This document shows positions 1 through 9,278 of a DNA stretch of 54,431 nt, piece by piece. The DNA lies in the NCBI GenBank assembly GCA_027083135.1, contig JALWQH010000032.1, positions 1 through 54,431 on the forward strand, given 5' to 3'. The stretch comes from Desulfurococcales archaeon (GTDB lineage Archaea; Thermoproteota; Thermoprotei_A; Sulfolobales; WAQK01). The first letter of the stretch is position 1. The number at the start of each line of letters is the position of its first letter. Made by a program: the position numbers and the translations under genes. The notes below the pieces were generated by a model. That model was not told the DNA's origin and did not search any database. It was given only the letters and a program-made list of their open reading frames with translations.

Positions 1-1148
1 ATGAGGTAATTGTTGTTCAGCACGGCTGTTCTTGCAACCTCCCTTACCCCCTCTCCGCCCAGGCTCATCAGCCAGGCGTAGGCTCTCACCACTGCTGGGA
101 AGACGCCGTGGAACTCCCTTATCTTCCTTATGGTGTGGGGTAGATTGTAGTCCAAGTAGTATTTCCTTCTCTCCTCATCGTAGCTTACAACTGGTACTGG
201 GAGGAATGATTCAAGCTCTCTGCTTACGCCCAGGGCTCCCAGCCCAGGCCCTCCGCATCCATGGGGAGAGGAGAATGTCTTGTGGAGATTGTAGAAGCCC
301 ATGTCGAAGCCCAGGTCAGCTGGCCTCACAATACCTATGAGGCCGTTAGCATTGGCCCCATCCCACGCGCACAGCCCTCCAACCCTATGCACAGCGTCTA
401 TCATCTCCCTTACATGGGGGTTGAATATCTCAGTGTCCTCGGGGTTGCATATAATCATCCCCGCAGTCCTCTCCGAAACGGCCTCCATGAAGGCCTCCAT
501 GTCAGGATACCCTGTCTCAGGGTCTGGCGGAATATCTATGACCTTGAATCCCTTGAGCTTAGGGGCAGCAGCGTCTGAGGGATGTGATAGGAGGGTGGTA
601 ATGATCTCATCCTTACCCGTATTACCGTGGAGCTTGTGGTAGGCGTATATTATTGAAGCCATAGCGTAGATCGCATGGGAGCCTCCTCCAGGCTGGAAGG
701 AGAATCTAGCGAAGCCTGAAAGCTCTCTGAGCATGAGGTCCAACTTATATATTACCTCGAGGGCTCCTTGAACAGTATCCTCGTCTTGAAGCGGGTGTAG
801 CTCGGAGACCTGGGGCCACCTGACGAAAACCTCGTTTACCTTGGGGCTGTACTTCATGGTGCATGTCCCCTGACCCACATCTATGTTAACATCTGCTCCA
901 AGCGTCTCCTGGGATAATCTAAGGTAGTGTCTAAGCACCCTTACCTGGGCAACCTCAGGCAGCCTGGGAGCCTCCCTCCTAACAATACTGTCCGGGAGAT
1001 CTGAGACCCCGTCCCCTACAAGCCTCTCAACCTCCTCCTCAACCCTCGGCGGCAGTATCCCTCTCTCCCCAGGCCTACTCAGCTCGAATATTATGGGTTC
1101 ATCCCACTTAGCCTCATGGAACCTCTCCCTAAGCCTGATGACCCCCAC
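1..1148 (-). CDS. gcvPB: Glycine dehydrogenase (decarboxylating) subunit 2, 3' end cut off by window edge
   Basis: This is the PLP-binding half of the glycine cleavage P-protein. It decarboxylates glycine and passes the aminomethyl group to the lipoyl arm of GcvH. About 382 codons are visible and the frame runs off the left edge. The translation contains the family hallmarks: VNIDVGQGTCTMKYSPKVNE near residue 95, FQPGGGSHAIYAM near 150, and the PLP-lysine region YNLHKTFSSPHGCGGPG near 290. The likely start is a GTG at 1148, four bases past the gcvPA stop, so the two subunits are almost certainly co-translated. Family identity is very clear; only the C-terminus is missing. Confidence 0.95.
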   Translation of the reverse strand, partial: MGVIRLRERFHEAKWDEPIIFELSRPGERGILPPRVEEEVERLVGDGVSDLPDSIVRREAPRLPEVAQVRVLRHYLRLSQETLGADVNIDVGQGTCTMKYSPKVNEVFVRWPQVSELHPLQDEDTVQGALEVIYKLDLMLRELSGFARFSFQPGGGSHAIYAMASIIYAYHKLHGNTGKDEIITTLLSHPSDAAAPKLKGFKVIDIPPDPETGYPDMEAFMEAVSERTAGMIICNPEDTEIFNPHVREMIDAVHRVGGLCAWDGANANGLIGIVRPADLGFDMGFYNLHKTFSSPHGCGGPGLGALGVSRELESFLPVPVVSYDEERRKYYLDYNLPHTIRKIREFHGVFPAVVRAYAWLMSLGGEGVREVARTAVLNNNYL

Positions 1149-1151
1149 GAC

Positions 1152-2594
1152 CTACACCCCCCTATTCTCCGAGACTATTTCTTCGAGGGCGTCGTGCAGC
1201 ATATCTATATCCTCCTTTGAGTGAACCTCTGTTACACAGTAGAGGGCTGAGTCTCCGAGCTCGGGGAAGCTTTCCGAGAGATCTATGCCTCCGAAAATAC
1301 CGTAGCCTAGTAGGCGCTTGTTGATCTCCCTGACGCTCATGCCGGTATCGTTGAAGTCTACTACGAACTCCTTGAAGTGCGGTGCATTGAACCTGGGGGC
1401 CTTGACCCCATTGATCTCGGATAACCTCCTCATAGCGTACATGGCTCTCTGCCTTATCAGCCTCCCAACCTCCTGCATCCCCCTAGGCCCCATTAAGGCC
1501 AAGTATATTCCAGCCACTATTCCCCAGAGGGCAGCGGCTGTTCCAACAAACTCCTTGGACTCTGAGGGCGTCTCCCTCACCATGAATGATGTCCTCTCAA
1601 ACGCCACGTCGCCGAAGCCGTACTCCCCCTCAACAATGGTTTTTGCAAGGCCGAATATACGGTAAGGTATCTCCCTGACAAACCTGGGGTCATCCCTTGT
1701 TGCAACGAAGCCTGCCAGCCCTCCCCCGAAATACATGTGGTTGCCTAGGGGCTGTAGATCCCCGCATACGATGTCTGCTCCATAATGGCTTGGGGGTTCA
1801 AGTATTCCAAGGGAGATCGGGTCGACGCCTACAACTACTAGGGCTCCTCCCCTATGAGCGATATCCGAGACCTCTTCTCCACGGGTCTCGATGAATCCTA
1901 GATATGAGGGGTTCTCGAAGTAGACTGCAGCTGTATTGGAGGTTATCTTGGACTCCAGGTCCCCTAGGTCTATCATACCTGTCTCCGAGTCGTGTTTAAC
2001 CAGTCTTACCCTGACATGGGGCTCCAGGTAGTTCTCAATGATCCTGCGCCTCTCAGGGGATATTGTGTCGGCTATTAGGGCCTCCCTCCTCCCAGTAATC
2101 CTGCCGGCCATTCTCAGAGAAGTGCCTGCCGCGTGCCCCCAGCTATATATGGGGACGCTGACAACATCCATGTCTAGGAGCTCCGCCATCAGGCTCTCAT
2201 ACTCGAAGAGAGCCTGCCATCTCCCATGATCCTCGTAGGGGTCGCCTGCATAGGCTGTTAGGAACTCGGCGCGGCCTGCTATCTCATCGCAGATTGCTGG
2301 GACGTAGTGGGGCCAGGTTCCACCCCCCATGAAGCACAGGTATTCTCCGCATGGCTTGTTCCTTGAGAGCAGCCTCCTCATATGGCGCTTCAACTCCTGC
2401 TCCGAGGGAAGCGGTTCAGGCAGGCTGAGCTCACCCCTGTATTGAAGCTCCCTGGGAACAATCTTGTCGAGAAGCTCGTCGATGCTGCTGACGCCTATTG
2501 TCCTAAGCATCTCCTCTCGAACCTCGGGGACGGAGTTAGGGATGTAGGGGTGAATGATCCCTTCATTACTTCTGCTGGGAGCCATGCCTCCCAC
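1152..2594 (-). CDS. gcvPA: Glycine dehydrogenase (decarboxylating) subunit 1
   Basis: This is the non-PLP half of the split P-protein; it forms a heterotetramer with GcvPB. Its 480 residues fit the family (about 450). Family-typical segments include HPYIPNSVPEVREEML near the N-terminus, CFMGGGTWPHYVPAI near 90, FLTAYAGDPYEDHGRWQALFEYE near 110 and ENPSYLGFIE in the middle. The start is probably GTG at 2594, with a GGGGGAGG ribosome binding site about ten bases upstream inside the preceding gene. An ATG at 2585 is the alternative but leaves almost no spacing. The stop of the upstream SDR gene abuts this start, so the three genes form one operon. Confidence 0.95.
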   Translation of the reverse strand: MGGMAPSRSNEGIIHPYIPNSVPEVREEMLRTIGVSSIDELLDKIVPRELQYRGELSLPEPLPSEQELKRHMRRLLSRNKPCGEYLCFMGGGTWPHYVPAICDEIAGRAEFLTAYAGDPYEDHGRWQALFEYESLMAELLDMDVVSVPIYSWGHAAGTSLRMAGRITGRREALIADTISPERRRIIENYLEPHVRVRLVKHDSETGMIDLGDLESKITSNTAAVYFENPSYLGFIETRGEEVSDIAHRGGALVVVGVDPISLGILEPPSHYGADIVCGDLQPLGNHMYFGGGLAGFVATRDDPRFVREIPYRIFGLAKTIVEGEYGFGDVAFERTSFMVRETPSESKEFVGTAAALWGIVAGIYLALMGPRGMQEVGRLIRQRAMYAMRRLSEINGVKAPRFNAPHFKEFVVDFNDTGMSVREINKRLLGYGIFGGIDLSESFPELGDSALYCVTEVHSKEDIDMLHDALEEIVSENRGV

Positions 2595-3380
2595 CTAGGC
2601 TGTTCCTCCCCCATCCACTACTAGGACTGAGCCTGTTATCCAGGACGACATGTCTGAGGCTAGGAATAATACTGCCATTGCAACATCCTCAGGCCTCCCT
2701 ATCCTCCTCAGAGGCCTGTCCGCAGCCTCCCTTACAAACTGCTCCCAGGGTACGCCTAGCTGGGCAGCCTCTCTGCGCAGCATAGGTGTATCGACATCTC
2801 CCGGGGCGACGCAGTTCACCCTAATGTTGTCTCCCCCATGGTCGATAGCCATAGCTCTTGTAAGATTAATTACGCCGGCCTTGGCGGCACAGTATGCCGC
2901 GGCCTTGGGTCCCCCCTTCAACCCCCACCCGGAGGCTATGTTGACTATGCTTCCCCCTCCCCCCTGCTTCATGTAGGGTATGACGTGGTGTGAGGTTATG
3001 AAGACGCCCTTCAGGTTCACGTCTATAACTCTGTCCCACTCCTCCTCGGTCAGCTCAACCACATCCTTGCGGATAATGATGCCAGCACAGTTTACAAGCA
3101 CATCTATTCCGCCGAAATCCCTGTATATATTGCTGATAGTCCTCTCACACTCAGAGCTGGAGGTCACATCGCATCTATAGAACTCTGCTCTAACACCCTG
3201 CCTCCGAAGCTCCTCTACTACGCGTCTACCACCCTCTTCATCCACATCTATGACTGCCATATTGCTCCCAGCCTCAGCCAGCATAAGCGCTGTAGCCCTA
3301 CATATACCTGAAGCCCCGCCTGTAACTATGGATGTCTTACCCTTAAGCGAAATACTATCTAATATTCTCCTACTAACCAC
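2595..3380 (-). CDS. SDR-family oxidoreductase, coupled to gcvPA
   Basis: This is a classical short-chain dehydrogenase/reductase of 261 residues (usual 250-260), a cytoplasmic NAD(P)-dependent alcohol or keto-acyl oxidoreductase of unknown substrate. Visible motifs are the cofactor loop TGGASGIC (about residues 21-28), NCAG near 95, the catalytic serine in NIASGWG, and YCAAK. In the cofactor loop the third glycine of TGxxxGxG is replaced by Cys. The start is GTG at 3380, preceded by GGGGGGAG at good spacing and a TATA-like GGATATTTTATT further upstream. Its stop touches the gcvPA start, so it leads the glycine-cleavage operon and may act on a hydroxy amino acid or related compound; that is inference from position only. 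Confidence 0.85.
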   Translation of the reverse strand: MVSRRILDSISLKGKTSIVTGGASGICRATALMLAEAGSNMAVIDVDEEGGRRVVEELRRQGVRAEFYRCDVTSSSECERTISNIYRDFGGIDVLVNCAGIIIRKDVVELTEEEWDRVIDVNLKGVFITSHHVIPYMKQGGGGSIVNIASGWGLKGGPKAAAYCAAKAGVINLTRAMAIDHGGDNIRVNCVAPGDVDTPMLRREAAQLGVPWEQFVREAADRPLRRIGRPEDVAMAVLFLASDMSSWITGSVLVVDGGGTA

Positions 3381-3475
3381 TATGCTCCCCCCGCAGAAAT
3401 AAAATATCCTTGTTTTAACTAGTATGTCTCAGTGGATAACTTATAAAACTGCCTCTCCATGGAACACTGCTTCTA

Positions 3476-4261
3476 TTATCTCCTTATCTCCACCCTATCT
3501 ATGAGCCTGTAGATGTATGGGCCTGCTGTCTCCCCGCCGTCGATCGTGATGACTGCCCCGGTTATGTATTTGGCTTGATCGGAGGCTAGGAATGCGAAGA
3601 GATCTGCTATCTCCTCGGGCTTGGCATGCCTGTTGAGCGGTATAAGTGAGTTAACCTTGCCGAGCATCTCCGGAGTATATTCTGCCTTCTGCATCTCTGT
3701 TAGAACGTATCCTGGGCTCACAGCGATCACCCTTATCTGCGGCGCCAGCTCTAATGCCAGGGTTTTCGCGAGGAGGATTACCCCTGCCTTGGATGCATTG
3801 TAGTGGGCGTAGAATGGATGGCCCTCCAAGCCATTGGTGGAGGCTGTAAACATTATTACGCCTGACCCCTGCCTAACCATTCTTCTAGCAGCCTCCCTGG
3901 CGCATAGGAAGGCGCCGTCAAGGTTTACCCTCATGATCTTACGCCACTCCTCATAGCTGAGTTCGAGGAATGGTCTGCGTGAACTTATGCCTGCATTAGC
4001 TATGAGGACGTCTACTCCTCCAAGCAGGCTGTCCACCTCCCTGAACGCCCTTTCAACCTGCGCTGGATCCCCCACGTCAGCTATTATTCCATGTAGGCCT
4101 GGATTCCTCTTAACAGCCTCGCCCAGCAGCTCCCTGTTTATATCTATGATGGCGATCCTCGACTCCTCCTCCAAGAACCTTCTAGCAGTGGCCAGGCCTA
4201 TCCCCCTGGCCCCCCCAGTAATAACCACCCTCCTATCCCTGAGGCTTGGATACACCTCCAT
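3476..4261 (-). CDS. SDR-family oxidoreductase (FabG / glucose dehydrogenase-like)
   Basis: This is a second classical short-chain dehydrogenase, 261 residues, with a complete set of motifs: TGGARGIG near residue 16, NAG near 88, a serine in FTASTNG, YNASK as the catalytic Tyr-Lys pair, and the C-terminal TGAVITIDGGE. It is only distantly similar to the SDR downstream, so it is not a recent duplicate. It starts at ATG 4261 and ends 95 bases before the next SDR start, which has its own promoter-like sequence, so co-transcription is uncertain. Substrate is unknown; 3-oxoacyl-carrier or sugar dehydrogenase activity would be typical of the family. Confidence 0.85.
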   Translation of the reverse strand: MEVYPSLRDRRVVITGGARGIGLATARRFLEEESRIAIIDINRELLGEAVKRNPGLHGIIADVGDPAQVERAFREVDSLLGGVDVLIANAGISSRRPFLELSYEEWRKIMRVNLDGAFLCAREAARRMVRQGSGVIMFTASTNGLEGHPFYAHYNASKAGVILLAKTLALELAPQIRVIAVSPGYVLTEMQKAEYTPEMLGKVNSLIPLNRHAKPEEIADLFAFLASDQAKYITGAVITIDGGETAGPYIYRLIDRVEIRR

Positions 4262-4396
4262 ACACCATGGGAGACAAGAGGAATCCTCGTAATAATACCT
4301 GTCCTCCCTTACACCTGGATAACCATTAGGCCTGCTTGTTCGAAGAATTCGCTTCTTTACCTATGGTTAACTTACGGGTCTTATGGGTGGTGCTGT

Positions 4397-5233
4397 GTGC
4401 GTAGGCTTGCATTATACTCTTCAATAATCATCGTTGTGCTGCTGGCCGTAGGCTACATGTATGTGGAGACGCGGTCTCCGCGTAGCAGTGGAGGCAGTGG
4501 AGGCGCATCCTCACAGTCAGGTGGGGCGTCAACCACTGTGATTAATGGGACAGTCTTCCTCGAATACAGGGTGAAGGGCCTTAGAAAAGACGTTATGCTT
4601 GGAGGAGTGCTCTTCAAACACATAGATGTTACTACTACTGGGTGCTGGAGCAACGGCTACATAGCCGTGTTTCCAGATGGCTCGACGGAGCAGCTCTGGT
4701 TTCACGCTCCATGCCCTAACTTCGCCTCTAAAACCACGAGTACTACGAGTAGGCGTTACTGGGATGTCTGGTCCAAGCATAGTTCGCCTAGGGTTGGGAT
4801 AAGAATGGTGGATGACAGCCTGGTATTCCTCGTGAGCAAGGGTGGTGCTGGGTGGAGGATACTGGCATTCAATGTGTCTGAGGGCTGGCTGGCGGTAGCA
4901 CTGGCTCCCCCGAACACCAGCCTCTCAAACCCGAGGATACTGGTCGAGATCATCAATGCTGGATACACTATTGAAGCTGAGAGCACAAGGCAGTATATGG
5001 GTGTAATAGCTGTTACAACTCCCAGTGGAAGCAGGATCGTCACCAGGGATCCGGGGCTTGGACCAACAACGATTAAGAGGCGCTGGGTGGAGACAGGGTA
5101 TGTTCATAAGCGGTGGATAGTGTTGAAGGGAGCCTCCAAGCCCGGAGTATACGGTGTTGAGGTAAGCGTGCTGTGTCCAACCTACATGGGTGAAACAACT
5201 GTAACGCTGGGCTTCAGCTTGGAGCTGAGATAA
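4397..5233 (+). CDS. Membrane-anchored extracytoplasmic protein, function unknown
   Basis: A protein of 278 residues that I do not recognise. Residues 5-24 form one hydrophobic segment (YSSIIIVVLLAVGYMYV), followed by a Ser/Gly linker (about 27-50) and a globular domain expected outside the cell. The globular part is rich in beta-type sequence and Thr/Ser and has three cysteines (CWSNGY, APCPNF, VLCPTY), which could form a disulfide. The start is taken as GTG 4397, giving MRRLALYSS, with GGGTGG about six bases upstream. It converges on the PPDK gene with only 15 bases between the stops. Lipoprotein-like or surface-exposed location is inferred from layout only. Confidence 0.7.
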   Translation: MRRLALYSSIIIVVLLAVGYMYVETRSPRSSGGSGGASSQSGGASTTVINGTVFLEYRVKGLRKDVMLGGVLFKHIDVTTTGCWSNGYIAVFPDGSTEQLWFHAPCPNFASKTTSTTSRRYWDVWSKHSSPRVGIRMVDDSLVFLVSKGGAGWRILAFNVSEGWLAVALAPPNTSLSNPRILVEIINAGYTIEAESTRQYMGVIAVTTPSGSRIVTRDPGLGPTTIKRRWVETGYVHKRWIVLKGASKPGVYGVEVSVLCPTYMGETTVTLGFSLELR

Positions 5234-5248
5234 GGGGGTTTGGAAAAA

Positions 5249-8221
5249 TTACTTCTCCTTCTCATTCTCCCTCATTATCTTCGCCTGGGCTGCCGCCAGC
5301 CTGGCTACCAGTATTCTGAAGGGAGAGGCGCTGACGTAGTCTAGGCCAGCCTTCTCGAGGAAGTATATTGACTGCGGGTCTCCGCCATGCTCCCCGCATA
5401 TTCCTACCTCGAGCGCGGGGTTGGACTGCTTCCCCTCCCTTGTAGCTATCTCTATCAGCCTGCCGACACCCTTGGTGTCAAGTGTTTGGAACGGGTTGGC
5501 TGGCAGTATGCCTAGCTCCAGGTACTGTGGCATGAACTTGTTCTCCACGTCATCCCTGCTGAAGCTGAATGTAGCCTGAGTGAGGTCGTTTGTCCCGAAG
5601 CTGAAGAAGGCTGTCTCCCTGGCTATCTCGGCGGCGGTTAGTGATCCCCTCACTGTTTCCATCATTGTTCCTACGAGTATCTTCAGCCTCTCCCCATCCT
5701 TCTCGAAGAAGTATGTTGCAGGGTTCTTACCCTCCACGAGCTTGTATCCCTTCTCCTCGGCGACGTCTCTGAGGGCGGGCTCTATTGCCTTCGACTTGAC
5801 GAACCTTATCTCATTGACCTCGCTTACCTGGGGTATCATGATCTCCAGCCTTGGATCATGGCCCTCCTCATGCAGCTCTACTGCAGCCTCTATCATAGCC
5901 CTGGATAGATAGTAGTATATTTCAGGGTAGGTGACTCCTACTCTGACTCCCCTGTGACCCATCATGGGGTTATGCTCCTTCAGCACTGATACCCTGCGGT
6001 ATAGTTTTTCAAGCCTCTTGATCTTGTCCTCATACTCCTTGAGGAGGTCTGGCATCGTCTCCCTGACGGCCTCCGAGGACTTCAACGCATAGTAGGCTAT
6101 CCTTGTCTCATACAGCTGTCTCAGCAGCTCCTCGGGTGTTGGGAGGAACTCGTGTAGAGGGGGGTCTATGAGCCTTATCACTACGGGTAGGCCGTCCATT
6201 ATGCGGAGCATCTCCTTGAAGTCGGGCTTCACCAGAGCCTTAAGCTTCTCCAGATGCTCCCTCCTCTCCTCCTCTGTTTCAGCCAGTATGACGTTTCTAA
6301 GGGCTTCTAGGCGTTCAGGCTTCCTGAACATCCTCTCTATTCTCAGGAGCCCTATCCCCTCAGCCCCGAACTTCCTGGCTATCTCAGCATCCTGAGGCAC
6401 ATCGGCGTTGGCTCTGACGCCCAGCCTCCTAGTCTCATCAGCCCATCCAAGCAGCTCTTCGAGCTCTGGTATTATTTCAGGCTGCACCGTGGGGACTTTG
6501 CCTAGATACACGTTGCCGGTATTTCCATCTATGGTTATCCAGTCTCCCTCCTTGACCACTATGTCCCCTACCCTCAGCTCCTTGGCGTCATAGTCTATCT
6601 TCAAGGCCTCCGCTCCAACCACTGCAGGCTTCCCTATGCCTCTCGCCACAACTGCTGCGTGGCTTGTCATTCCTCCACGGGCAGTCAGCACGCCTACAGC
6701 CGCGTAGAATCCATGCACGTCGTCGGGCTTAGTCTCCACCCTCACAAGTATTACTTTCCTACCTCTCCTAGCCCAGGCTACAGCGTCGTCGGGGTGGAAT
6801 ACAACCTGCCCGCTTACAGCTCCAGGCGATGCTGCAAGCCCCTTGGCTATCGGCTCAGCCTTAGCCTTAGGATCTATTATGGGGTAGAGTAGGCGGAGGA
6901 CAACCTCAGGCTTAACCTTCATTATAGCCTCCTCTCTGCTGAGGATGCCCTCCTTAGCCATGTCTACCGCGGTCTTAACCCTGGCGAGGGGAGTCATCTT
7001 CGCAGCCCTGTTTTGGAGGAAGTAGAGCCTACCCCTCTCAATGGTGAACTCTATGTCCATGACATCCTTGTTCAGCTTCTCAAGCAGCTTACCGCCCTTT
7101 ATCAGCTCCTCGTAAACCTTAGGCATCCTCGACTTAAGCTCATCCAAGTGTAGGGGTGTCCTTATGCCTGCAACCACGTCTTCGCCCTGAGCGTTAGGCA
7201 GGAATTCACCGTAAGGCTTGTTCTCACCCGACGCTGGATCCCTGGTGAAGTATACTCCTGTCCCCGAATCCCAGCCCATGTTGCCGAAAACCATTGTTAC
7301 AATGTTGACTGCCGTGCAGTCAGCTATGTCGGGGGTTATCTTGTTGGCTATCCTGTAGAGTATTGCCCTCGGATTCATCCATGATCTGAATACAGCCTTC
7401 ACAGCCAGCTTAAGCTGCACCCACGGGTTCTGGGGGAACTCGCCCCACTCCCTCAGAATTATGGCCTTATACTCCTCTACAAGCCTCATGAGATACTTTA
7501 CCGCCAGCTCCCATGCCCCGGGAGCAGTATCCCTGGGTGGCTGGGCGTCAAGCCTGAGGCTATACATGGGGTACTTCTCCCTTGTCTTCTCAAGCTCCTC
7601 CGAGTATTTTTCACCGGCCTCCCTTCTGAACTCAGCGTCAACCTCGTCGAAAGCCTTGTTGAACAGCTCCTCATCGATCTCCAACACTATCTTGCCGAAC
7701 ATCTGGAGGAATCTCCTATAAGCATCATATGCGAACCACTCGTTGCCTGTAAGCCTCGCCAACCCCACAGTGGTCTCATCGTTCAACCCTAGGTTAAGCA
7801 CAGTATCCATCATCCCAGGCATCGATACTGCTGCACCAGACCTAACGGATACTAGGAGGGGGTTCTCAGGGTCGCCGAACTTCTTACCCGCCTCCTCTTC
7901 AAGCCTCCCCATATATTCTTTAAGCTCATCTTCCAGCCCTGGAGGCAGGTCGAGGGAGTCTATGATCCTCCATATCTCTGCAATTATCTTGTCCCGCTCC
8001 TGGGGCGGCGGGTTACGCTCCAGCCTCCTAACAAGCTCGTCTATCTCCGCCCTACGGGAGCCGTAGAAATCCCTGCACGCCTCGGTGGTTATGGTGAAGC
8101 CTGGAGGGACAGGCAAGCCGAGCTGCGTCATCTGGGCTAGGGATGCCCCCTTACCTCCAAGCAGCTTCTTATTCCTCCAGTCCCCCTCCTTGAACGAGAA
8201 TATGTACTTCTTCGCCGCCAT
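5249..8221 (-). CDS. ppdK: Pyruvate, phosphate dikinase (long form)
   Basis: The enzyme interconverts pyruvate, ATP and phosphate with phosphoenolpyruvate, AMP and pyrophosphate. Domains in order are an ATP-grasp nucleotide domain (start GGKGASLAQMTQLGLPVPPGF), the phospho-histidine domain with GGMTSHAAVVARG (His near residue 521), and the C-terminal PEP/pyruvate barrel with GICGEHGGD (Cys near 942). At 990 residues it is roughly 100 longer than bacterial PPDK; the excess lies both before the His domain and in the barrel (lysine/glutamate-rich stretch around KLEKLYRRV and the YFFEKDGERLK region). I chose ATG 8221 because GAGGAGG lies nine bases upstream; an upstream extension of the frame to 8347 runs through the promoter and is rejected. 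Confidence 0.95.
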   Translation of the reverse strand: MAAKKYIFSFKEGDWRNKKLLGGKGASLAQMTQLGLPVPPGFTITTEACRDFYGSRRAEIDELVRRLERNPPPQERDKIIAEIWRIIDSLDLPPGLEDELKEYMGRLEEEAGKKFGDPENPLLVSVRSGAAVSMPGMMDTVLNLGLNDETTVGLARLTGNEWFAYDAYRRFLQMFGKIVLEIDEELFNKAFDEVDAEFRREAGEKYSEELEKTREKYPMYSLRLDAQPPRDTAPGAWELAVKYLMRLVEEYKAIILREWGEFPQNPWVQLKLAVKAVFRSWMNPRAILYRIANKITPDIADCTAVNIVTMVFGNMGWDSGTGVYFTRDPASGENKPYGEFLPNAQGEDVVAGIRTPLHLDELKSRMPKVYEELIKGGKLLEKLNKDVMDIEFTIERGRLYFLQNRAAKMTPLARVKTAVDMAKEGILSREEAIMKVKPEVVLRLLYPIIDPKAKAEPIAKGLAASPGAVSGQVVFHPDDAVAWARRGRKVILVRVETKPDDVHGFYAAVGVLTARGGMTSHAAVVARGIGKPAVVGAEALKIDYDAKELRVGDIVVKEGDWITIDGNTGNVYLGKVPTVQPEIIPELEELLGWADETRRLGVRANADVPQDAEIARKFGAEGIGLLRIERMFRKPERLEALRNVILAETEEERREHLEKLKALVKPDFKEMLRIMDGLPVVIRLIDPPLHEFLPTPEELLRQLYETRIAYYALKSSEAVRETMPDLLKEYEDKIKRLEKLYRRVSVLKEHNPMMGHRGVRVGVTYPEIYYYLSRAMIEAAVELHEEGHDPRLEIMIPQVSEVNEIRFVKSKAIEPALRDVAEEKGYKLVEGKNPATYFFEKDGERLKILVGTMMETVRGSLTAAEIARETAFFSFGTNDLTQATFSFSRDDVENKFMPQYLELGILPANPFQTLDTKGVGRLIEIATREGKQSNPALEVGICGEHGGDPQSIYFLEKAGLDYVSASPFRILVARLAAAQAKIMRENEKEK

Positions 8222-8260
8222 GAAGTCCATCCTCCTCGGCAGATATGGGAGCCCACCAAC

Positions 8261-8270
8261 TATATTTATC
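8261..8270. promoter_or_regulatory. TATA element shared by ppdK and the 8313 gene
   Basis: TATATTTATC lies between the divergent genes. On the minus strand it reads GATAAATATA and would place a transcript start near 8240, about 20 bases before the ppdK ATG at 8221. On the plus strand it would place one near 8292, about 20 bases before the ATG at 8313. No other good TATA is visible in the gap. Confidence 0.5.
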
Positions 8271-8312
8271 TTACCTATAATACCCTGGTAACAACTAGGA
8301 GCTGCGGGGAAT

Positions 8313-9278
8313 ATGGCTATGGCTAGGAGGCCTAGCAGGCGGGGCATGCTGGCTGTAGCGCTGCTCGTAGCATTGATGCTGCTCCCCTTCCTCTGGCCCT
8401 ACCTGCAGGCACTTATGCCAGTTGAGTCGGAGACGTCTCCGAAGCCCCTGGAACTCATGGTTAAGGCGGTTATGCATCTCAACAGCTCCGACACCCTTCT
8501 ATCCAGGTCGGTTGAGCCTGGATTCAGGGTTCCGCGAAGCCTGGACAGCATGTCCCGCGACGCATTGGACACTGCATCCCAGCTGAGAGCAGTGGCTGAA
8601 AAGCAGCCTCCATCCAGGCTAGGCTTGATCACGAGGAATGCATCCATAGCCTACGCGCATATGGCTGAAGCCTCCGCCAGCATGTATAATGCCTCTTCAA
8701 CCCTGGCCTCAGCTTCACCCATCCTAGAGGAGGCTTACAGGCTTCTAGTGAAATGCAGGGTGGATGAAGCCCTCTCAAAGTATGAGGAGGCCCACGGTAA
8801 TCTAAGCAGGGCTGAAGGCCTGCTGGAAGAAGCATATGGACAGCTGGCTGAGACGAGGCCTCAAAGCCTGCTCTCAGAGAACCATACAGCACTGCTCCTA
8901 GACGCTGAGGACGACGTGGCAGGCATGATCTCGGCTATCAGGGAGTCGGAGAAGCTTTTCAGCCTGGTCGAGGCTCACAGAGACGCCTTCAAACACCTAT
9001 GCTCAGGCAACCTGACGCAGAGCGATATCCAGGCTCTCAGAGAAACATTGAAGTCGATTAACCCGGGCAGGGCTGGAGCATACGGCTACGAGGAGGCCAG
9101 CATAGCGTCGATGATAGAGGATGCGCTGCAATGCTACAACGGCTCTACGAGCAGCGGGGCAGGGCAGGGAAGCCAGCAGGGCCAGGGCAGCCAGCCTGGT
9201 AGTGGAGGCCATAGCCATAGCGGCAGACCTGGGCAGGGGCAGGGTGCGGGATATGGGGCTCCCAGCAGCGACGATTAG
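8313..9278 (+). CDS. Secreted or membrane-anchored helical protein with Gly/Gln/Ser-rich tail
   Basis: A protein of 321 residues with no family I recognise. Residues 12-33 are hydrophobic (signal peptide or anchor), residues about 45-265 look almost entirely alpha-helical with many Ala, Leu, Glu and short repeats such as EEAYRLL / EEAHGNL / EEAYGQL, and the last 50 residues are low-complexity Gly, Gln, Ser and His. This layout suggests an extracytoplasmic helical bundle or coiled-coil on a flexible tail. The 3' end overlaps the start of the von Willebrand A gene by about 26 bases, so it is the first gene of that operon. A structural or substrate role in the MoxR/vWA system is possible but is inference. 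Confidence 0.7.
   Translation: MAMARRPSRRGMLAVALLVALMLLPFLWPYLQALMPVESETSPKPLELMVKAVMHLNSSDTLLSRSVEPGFRVPRSLDSMSRDALDTASQLRAVAEKQPPSRLGLITRNASIAYAHMAEASASMYNASSTLASASPILEEAYRLLVKCRVDEALSKYEEAHGNLSRAEGLLEEAYGQLAETRPQSLLSENHTALLLDAEDDVAGMISAIRESEKLFSLVEAHRDAFKHLCSGNLTQSDIQALRETLKSINPGRAGAYGYEEASIASMIEDALQCYNGSTSSGAGQGSQQGQGSQPGSGGHSHSGRPGQGQGAGYGAPSSDD

Noticed and set aside
32-642. Three overlapping plus-strand open frames
   Set aside because: They lie fully antisense to gcvPB, whose motifs are unambiguous; their sequences look like composition artefacts.
8222-8347. N-terminal extension of PPDK by 42 codons
   Set aside because: It runs through the promoter and into the divergent gene; family sequence begins at ATG 8221, which has a GAGGAGG site at proper spacing.
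9121-9252. N-terminal extension of vWA protein 1
   Set aside because: It lies in the Gly/Gln-rich coding end of the upstream gene and does not look like family sequence; the usual first helix follows ATG 9253.
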